This document shows positions 58,181 to 64,000 of a stretch of DNA of 64,000 nt, piece by piece; the stretch's first letter is position 1; each line of letters starts with the position of its first letter. The stretch is from Cordilura impudica (Eukaryota > Arthropoda > Insecta > Diptera > Scathophagidae), in contig OY821517.1 of assembly GCA_963682025.1 (NCBI GenBank), positions 22,841,120 through 22,905,119 of the forward strand. Reading direction: 5' to 3'. Made by a program: the position numbers and the translations under genes. The notes under the pieces are model-generated. The model did not search any database and was not told where the DNA came from. It saw only the letters and a list, made by a program, of their open reading frames with translations.

Positions 58181-59357
58181 TATCTATTCGAACACTTTTG
58201 TACGTTGTTCCAATACAGCAAATATAAAGGTATTTTTAATACTTTGTCCACAACTCTTTGTTCTTCTTTACAAATGCTTAATAGTTTGGTCTGAGATATT
58301 TCTCCATTCATTTTCAATTCGCAGCCAAAGCTCATCCATGTTCTTTGGGGCTCTTTCATATACTGCCAATCTTTTCCTTAAAGGAGCCCACAAATTTTCA
58401 ATCGGCGTAAGATCCGGACTTTGTGCTGGCCACTGAATTAATTAAAATTTTTGATTTGACAACCAATTTTTAACAATTTTGGAGGTATGTTTCGGATCCT
58501 CATCTTGTTGAAACAAAAATTCTTCCCCTGAATATGCGCTTCTCTCTACAAATCCAGGCAAATTGTTCTGAAGTATACTAAGGTAGTCTTCCTTTTTCAT
58601 AATATCTTCTATTTTAACTAACGGGCCAACGTTCCACCATGTAAAACATCCCCACACCATCAAATTTTCACCTCCATGTTTTACAGTTTGCTTAACCTGA
58701 TGCCGCTGAAGTTTTTCATATGGTCGGTGCCAATAATATTATTTTCCATTACTCGCTTCCATTCTTCAAATGTCCATTTACCAAATTTTTTACAGAACTG
58801 TAGACGAGCTTTAACGTTTTTATTTGACAGTGCGTGTTTTTTTTTTTTTTTGTTTAACTGCTGAAACCATTCCGATTTTACGTAGAGCTCTACGAACGGT
58901 CCACTCACTAACGTTTTTATTTATCGCCTTAACAGCTAACTTTGGTGTTTTGGTATCATTATTTCGCATTAAGCGTTTAATATGAAGTGCATCTGCGTCT
59001 GTAAGGAGCCTTGGGCAACCATTTGTAACAGAATTGTAACAGAATGCACAATACTGGGTGCATATTTAATGAATTAGCTATTTTTCTGCATGACTGTCCT
59101 ATTTCCGTTAAATACACTATTCGGTTTTCAATTTCCGCACTTATTTTCTTCATTTTATTAATTTTTGCTTAATACTAAAATTATCGATAGATATTTATAT
59201 TAAATTTCTTGCAGTGTTTAGAGAAAAGTACTTAAATTTAATTTAAAAACAGAAGAAAGATATCAAAGAAGAATTTATTAAAAAAATTACGGCATATAAC
59301 AAATGAACAAATTCAAAGAGAAATAAACCGCAACGAGCAAAAGTGTTCGAATAGATA
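58181..59357 (-). mobile_element. Tc1-family transposon with TA target duplication
   Basis: The terminal inverted repeats are TATCTATTCGAACACTTTTG at both ends (58181-58200 and 59338-59357, inverted), flanked by TA on each side. Total length 1177 bp. It encloses one transposase gene on the minus strand. Confidence 0.85.
58232..59153 (-). pseudogene. Tc1 transposase pseudogene
   Basis: It starts with ATG at 59153 and an HTH-like segment (KKISAEIENRIVYLTEIGQS, CRKIANSLNM), then breaks. KNVKARLQFCKKFGKWTFEE and WKRVM (58820-58745) lead to the first catalytic box, but the Asp-containing WSDES block is deleted. The gene then continues in another frame with GGENLMVWGCFTWWNVGPL and FLFQQDEDPKHTSKIVKNWL (second Asp intact). 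QWPAQSPDLTPIENLWAPLR has the final Glu intact (about 58440-58380). The tail RIENEWRNISDQTIKHL ends the family fold. Several frameshifts and the lost first Asp make it inactive. Confidence 0.82.
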
Positions 59358-59581
59358 TATGTTGCGTTCGTTCACGATAACTAAAATTTGTTATTGTTTT
59401 TTTTCTTATTTGTTTTTACAGTGTTATGTAATACAATAAATTTGAAACAAACACGGAAATTTTCTTTGAATTATCTCCACAAGTAATAATTATATTGATA
59501 TTTTTTACCAAATTGACCAACATTCAAACAAATATGCTCGCCACTGTATATCCTCCGCACAGTGGTGTGAAGGGTATAAAA

Positions 59582-60221
59582 AATGTAAAGTGCTAGTTGG
59601 CTAAGTAAAGCAATTCCCATAGTTGTTTTGGAATTCAAAATTCATAAATATATAGTTATATATTCTGGCTGAGCTTAGATAATATAAATTCTTTTTAAAA
59701 GCGTTCATGGCTGGAAATAAATCAAATTGACACTTACGGAGTTAATTTGGTGGTGATTTTTATTAACACAAGTCAAATGGCTAGAAGAATGAAATTTTGG
59801 TGTGTGTGTCACTACTATTAATGTCTTTAACATAGGTTTTTTTTTTTTGAAATAATATATGGAAAATTTTAAACGATATTGAGGAATATATTTTTGAAAG
59901 GACATTATTTTTATTCTTCTGTCCTGATATTTTTAAACCATCATAAAAGTTCATAAAACTGCCAAAATTCTACTCTTTTATAGATTTTCTTTCATACCAT
60001 TTTCTATTTTATTTTTTTTAAACAAATCTGGTACAAATATTTAAAATTTTCCATTGTTTTGGCATCATTAAAAAAAATACTTTTTTTCGTTTTTCTTTTT
60101 TTTTATTGTAATTTTTGTAACCAATTTGTTATCTTTGGATAGAGAACACACCAAAGAGAGATTTCGCAATAAAAATAATTTTAGAACTTAACGCGAAATT
60201 ATTCAAAAAAAAAAAAAAAAA
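59582..60221. repeat. Old dispersed repeat flanking copy B4
   Basis: About 59960-60210 is a diverged match of 45070-45250. It includes CATTGTTTTGGCATCATTAA and GAGATTTCGCAATAAAAATA. The rest is A+T-rich. Confidence 0.55.
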
Positions 60222-61958
60222 AGAAGCGTGAGTGTAAAATTCGGCTGTGGCAAATCTTGGATACCCTCCATATGGGTTTTATTTTCACATTAATATCTGG
60301 ACTTATTTAATATTTTATAAAGTAAACAAAATTTGATAAACTTAACACAAAATTATTACAATATACACACTGAATTTTTAAAATTTTTTGGTGTCTTCAT
60401 ATTTTTGAAAATATATTGACACAGTGATGCCCGATTTACTTCATTTTCAATACCAACTTGCTCATAATTATGAAAAATAATATTATCATAACTTTACCTA
60501 AGTAAATGGTTTCCTTTGTGAATGAGCATGATTTCAATAGACAGACGGACAGACGGACGGGCGGACGCACGAACAGAAGTTCCTTTGATTTTACGTGCAT
60601 GTCGACTTTTCCACCCCGTGGTTTTAGCACTGGGTGAGATACAATACGTTCACCAGCGTCCCTTCCTTAGATGGATAGCAAGATATGGTTTGGCATACTA
60701 TCCTCCCTTTGCTTTTGGGTTGGCCCGATCTAAAAGCCTTCTACTCTATGGGTCGTAGAACCGGGTTGAATGCAACTCCACATCGAACTGTGTTCTTCCC
60801 GCGATTTTGGGCTACGACAGCCACCAAAAAAGCTATTTATGGGTTGTCGGTCTCAGCAGCACTTGCAAAAACACATACCTTCAATAAACCGCACATTTGT
60901 CTACTACGTTCGTTCTTACTAGCTGTTATTATCAGGTGGCCCTAATATGTACAACGTTCCGTACCAACATTTCAACCGATATTCGTCTCATCCGCGAAAC
61001 GCTGTATTGTCAAATGACTCAAGCGCCCTTGGACTCGTCTTATATCCGACACTCTTCGTAATTCTACCGTAATGGTCATCTTTGCTAGGACTGGTACTAG
61101 CTGACCCATTCACAGCTTCGAATTTTTTCGACTTATGCCTTCATCCGTCTACTACGCTCCGAACTTATTAATTGGCGCCATCATTCTAGATGATGCTTAC
61201 GTCAGCGTTCCGTACTTCGCTTTTCAACTGGTCTCCGACTCGTCTTCGACGTTGTATTGACATGTGCACCTGCCTGAAACGTCTTCGACTCGTCTTCGAC
61301 CCACACTCTCGCTCAAATTCCTCCGTCATGGTATCTTGTCAGGATCACTGACGCACCCACACCCGGCCTCCTTTTCGCTCATGTAACATCATTACCTTAA
61401 ATTGCACCTTGGGACACCAACACAATTATGGGATGTGACAACCATTTCATCTGGTAGGTTTTGACACCTCCAGTTTTATGTTTTTGCTTGTGCTGCCTTT
61501 GACTTTGACAACGCTGTGAGGTAACCTTGGGCTTATAGCTCACCCGTGGTACCTATTTATAGCCTCAGGTAAGGCTTTGTTGCCAGTCTGGCCACATACT
61601 AGCCACTACCAAGTTATTCCCCAAACAGAGTAGTACTTGGTGGACCTGACCTTAACTTTTAGCCGCTAGTTTTAATCACCAGAATTAACTGCTTTGCCTA
61701 GCGTTACCCGGGAGCACCACTTGGAGGTAGGTTATAGGCATGAGCGAAGTATCTACTGTCACTGGCGAACCAGTAACTTTATGATACAATTTTGCTCCCG
61801 AACGCACGGACAGATGGAAATCGCTAAATCGACTCGAATTGTTATAAGGATCAAGAACATAAATAACTTTATGGGGGATCGCAAATTAATTTTTTGTTTA
61901 GTTACAAATGGAATGACAATCTGATATATACCATCTTCACAGTGGTGTCGAGGGTACA
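60222..61958 (+). mobile_element. Family B element, copy B4, with GC-rich insertion
   Basis: The 5' end is GAGTGTAAAATTCGGCTGTG and GGATACCCTCCATATGGG. The (GGAC)n block at 60540-60576 is interrupted at CGCACGAACAG and resumes at CGAACGCACGGACAGATGG (about 61799). Then follow CGACTCGAATTGTTATAAGG, TTACAAATGGAATGACAATC and a CTTCACAGTGGTGTCGAGGG terminus. Confidence 0.82.
60577..61798. other. GC-rich insertion of unknown nature
   Basis: About 1.2 kb that is clearly more G+C-rich than the rest of the window. It is inserted in the GGAC microsatellite of copy B4 between near-identical 15-mers (CGGACGCACGAACAG and CGAACGCACGGACAG). It contains short motifs that recur, such as CGTCTACTACG (60898 and about 61146) and GACTCGTCTTCGAC (61227, 61286). 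Open frames up to about 85 codons exist but none has a recognised domain. No poly-A, terminal inverted repeat or tRNA-like promoter was seen. It could be the untranslated part of a retroelement, a host-gene fragment or an unknown element. Confidence 0.6.
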
Positions 61959-62020
61959 ATAAAATTGGCAAATTTAGAATATTGTAAAAGTTCCCAATTT
62001 ATTGTCAGCCACTGCATATT

Positions 62021-62782
62021 AACGTTAATACGCTTTATCAAACCGGTAAACTTGCACAGCTAACGGCAGAGTGCAATAGACTTAAAATAGCAGTTTTAGG
62101 CATCAGCGAAATGAGATGGAATGGAAGTGGCGACTTTACAAACTCACAGGGAGATCGAATTCTTTACTCGGGCCACGAAAACCTAGATGATCCACATACG
62201 CATGGCGTGGGTATTTTTCTGAGCAGAAAAATACGAAATACCCTCATAAGTTGGTCTGCTATTTCAAAACGCATTATCACAGCCCGCCTTAATTCTAGCA
62301 TCGGGAAAATATCAATTGTACAATGCTACGCACCCACCGAGGTTTCCGAATACATTAATAAAGAGAATTTTTACGACGAACTACATAGAGTCCTTAACAA
62401 CATCGACGGAAATGACATCTTAGTGCTAATGGGCGACATAAACGCAAGAGTTGGAAGCTGTAACAATGGGTTCAAGCAAATCATGGGTAAACATAGTCCC
62501 TGCAACAGAAACGAAAATGGAGAACTTTTTCTGGAGACATGCGCCGACTTCGACCTTGCCATTGGCGGATCGTACTTTCCCCACAAATCACAACATAAGT
62601 ACACGTGGAAATCAAGAGACACGCGTTCGGTCATACTTAGTCAAATCGATCATATATGCATATCCAAGAGATGGTTCAAAACTCTTCAAGACGTCAGAGT
62701 ATTAAGAAGTGCAGATATAGCTTCCGACCACTATCTAGTTATAGCTGAACTCAAACTAACGCTCAAAAGGCACAGTATCTAA
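62021..62782 (+). pseudogene. RTE apurinic-like endonuclease domain
   Basis: Motifs occur in order: NVNTLYQTGK (motif I), LGISEMRWNGSG with the metal-binding Glu, QCYAPTE, LMGDINARVGS, YTWKSRD, LSQIDHICIS and ADIASDHYLVIAEL with the catalytic Asp-His pair. All key residues are present. It nicks target DNA to prime reverse transcription. The first ATG in frame is at 62111, but the fold clearly starts upstream. The frame ends in a TAA at 62780-62782, although the same frame then stays open through the RT, so this stop is probably a mutation rather than a natural end. Confidence 0.85.
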
Positions 62783-64000
62783 CCAAATATGCAGAAAATC
62801 CAGCGACGATCACTCAACATATCGAAACTGAAATCCGATGTAGTTAAAACTAGATACGATACGAATGTCAGCAACAATTACCAACGACTTATTCCGTCAC
62901 CTCAGCCCATACATGTAAACGAGGAATGGAGAAAACTAGACAAGTCCGCCGCTAACACGGGGAACTTGAAGACCGTTTTTAATATTATCAGGAAACTCTC
63001 TGGCAAGAAATCTTACTCGAACACACCAATCAAGGATAAATATGGAACCATCCTTACGTCCGTAGAAGATCAGCTCAGCAGATGGAGAGAACATTTTCAA
63101 GAGGTTTTAAACCATAACAACAACTCTGATACAACCCAGCCTTACACAAAGATAAACTCACGTAGTGAAATTTTGGTAAACATCGACCCGCCTAGTATAG
63201 ATGAAATTACAACCGCTATTAATCAACTCAAAAACAACAAAGCCCCTGGTATTAACAACCTTCCAGCCGAACTATTTAAATCAGCTTCCCAAATAACCGC
63301 AAATGTTTTACAACCAATATTCAGGCGAATTTGGGAAACAGAAATAATTCCAGATGCATGGAAAGAGAGCCTTATTACTAAAATCCCAAAAAAGGGAGAC
63401 CTCAAACAATGTGATAATTGGCGTGGTATAGCCCTAACTCCCGCTGTGTGCAAAATTTTTAATAAGATAATTCTTAACCGTATCCTCCAACCCTTAGACG
63501 AAAAGCTACGAAAGGAGCAAGCTGGTTTTCGTCCTAACCGATCGTGTGTTGACCAAATCAATAGCCTCCGCTTGATAATTGAACAGTGCAATGAATTCAA
63601 CACCACAATGTATCTTACCTTTGTAGACTTTGAGAAAGCGTTCGATGCCATCGACCGGAACAAGATATGGCATGCTCTTGCCAATAAGGGTATACCTACT
63701 AAGATTATCCGCCTCATAAAAGCACAGAATGACAACTCCAAAATGCGGGTGTCACACTGCGGAAAAATTAGCCAACCTTTTGAAACATTAAGCGGCGTTA
63801 AGCAATGGTGTCTCCTGTCCCCTATTTTATTCGTTACAGCACTAGACGAAATATTATCGACAACATCTGGCGGAAGTAGAGGTATACAATGGAGACTTAA
63901 CGAGCAACTTGCAGATCTAGATTACGCGGACGATTTAGTCCTTTTAGCATCAAATAAACATGATATGCAAAAGAAGATAGATGACTTAGCTTCAACTGCA
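62783..64000 (+). CDS. RTE reverse transcriptase domain, partial
   Basis: An uninterrupted frame from 62783 to the window edge (first ATG 62789). The linker is followed by NKAPGINNLPAELFK, IPKKGDLKQCDNWRGIALTP and EQAGFRPNRSCVDQI. Next come FVDFEKAFDAID (motif A with catalytic Asp), GVKQWCLLSPILF (motif B) and LDYADDLVLLA (motif C, YADD at 63923-63934). Motif B normally reads Q-G-C. The Trp here is a possible inactivating change. The enzyme copies element RNA at the nicked target. The minus-strand open frame at 63223-63741 is only its shadow. Confidence 0.88.

Larger units (their letters stand above)
57541..59580 (+). mobile_element. Family B element, copy B3, interrupted by Tc1
   Basis: The 5' end is ACAAGTAAGAGTATTAAATT, then a perfect TTCGGCTGTGCCGAA hairpin and TAATACCCTCCA. 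A GACAGACATTACTAG block and GGATCAAGAATATATATAG follow. The 3' end, TATCCTCCGCACAGTGGTGT then GAAGGGTATAAA, lies beyond nested DNA. Outer sequences at 58115 (TACAGTAC) and 59545 (CCACTGTA) may be the ends of a second, older Tc1-type insertion around the clear one. Confidence 0.75.
62015..64000 (+). mobile_element. RTE-clade non-LTR retrotransposon, running off the window
   Basis: Homology begins near 62021, just inside the usual start of the endonuclease domain, so the copy is slightly 5'-truncated. An AP endonuclease is followed in the same frame by a reverse transcriptase. The 3' part lies beyond 64000. Only one stop codon breaks the frame in 660 codons, so this is the youngest-looking autonomous element in the window. 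Confidence 0.88.

Noticed and set aside
58115..59549. Outer Tc1-like ends (TACAGTAC ... CCACTGTA) as a second transposon
   Set aside because: Beyond CAGT the two ends agree poorly. It is mentioned under B3 but not called as a separate element.
60685..60945. 86-codon open frame in the GC-rich insertion
   Set aside because: Higher G+C content lengthens frames by chance. Two overlapping frames exist and neither shows a recognised motif.
63223..63741. 172-codon minus-strand open frame
   Set aside because: It is the antisense shadow of the RTE reverse transcriptase, whose plus frame has all RT motifs.

Overview
The window is nuclear DNA of a dipteran fly, most likely a calyptrate (blowfly or house-fly type). 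The evidence is strong A+T richness, short GT-AG introns in the one intact gene, and interspersed elements with the make-up of the dipteran 'mini-me' (microsatellite-initiating) repeats. Nothing looks bacterial or viral. By eye, the window is a repeat-dense intergenic or intronic stretch with one convincing host gene. That gene is a three-exon, membrane-anchored short-chain dehydrogenase/reductase at 31756-32927 (+). A small possible coding exon lies at 21595-21722 (+).

Repeats dominate. Family A has about 24 full or partial copies, roughly 0.75-0.8 kb when whole. Each copy runs from a 5' ACAAGTAAGA end and a GTCGGTCTAGACCGAC hairpin, through an internal (GGAC)n microsatellite and a second hairpin, to a 3' hairpin ending in GGGTATAA. 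A second family, B, has four copies with the same blueprint but different sequence (TTCGGCTGTGCCGAA hairpin). Both fit the DINE-1/HINE/mini-me kind of non-autonomous, Helitron-related repeat.

Layout by region. 1-4200: A+T-rich DNA and a tail-to-tail pair of A copies. 4201-7182: a hAT transposon with a perfect 8-bp target duplication, holding a decayed GTF2IRD2-like transposase and a nested A copy. 8000-10830: Tc1 relics interrupted by three A copies. 11031-11709: a minisatellite of about 124-bp units. 13331-20633: two small Helitrons, and a second hAT-like element loaded with nested A copies, an RTE 3' end and an I-clade retrotransposon relic. 22975-23950: tandem satellite. 24205-25050: a large foldback palindrome. 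25340-26510: a relic resembling RAG1/Transib transposases. 26608-31125: a cluster of A copies with a BEL/Pao fragment and a related empty site. 31756-32927: the dehydrogenase gene. 33195-33941, 49327-50095 and 55113-55716: three copies of an inverted-repeat element with 4-bp target duplications. 34348-37620: tandem A copies, a pogo relic and satellite. 38510-41160: Jockey-like RT and an unrecognised element. 43090-46600: A copies splitting a Tc1 gene. 46605-47790: satellite. 51330-54800: B and A copies. 57541-61958: B copies with nested Tc1 and a GC-rich insertion. 62021-64000: an RTE retrotransposon with nearly intact endonuclease and RT, running off the window.

Apart from the dehydrogenase, no genes here appear to work together. 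The window records nested transposition, and almost every transposase or RT carries stops, frameshifts or lost catalytic residues. The exception is the terminal RTE copy, whose visible RT frame is open.
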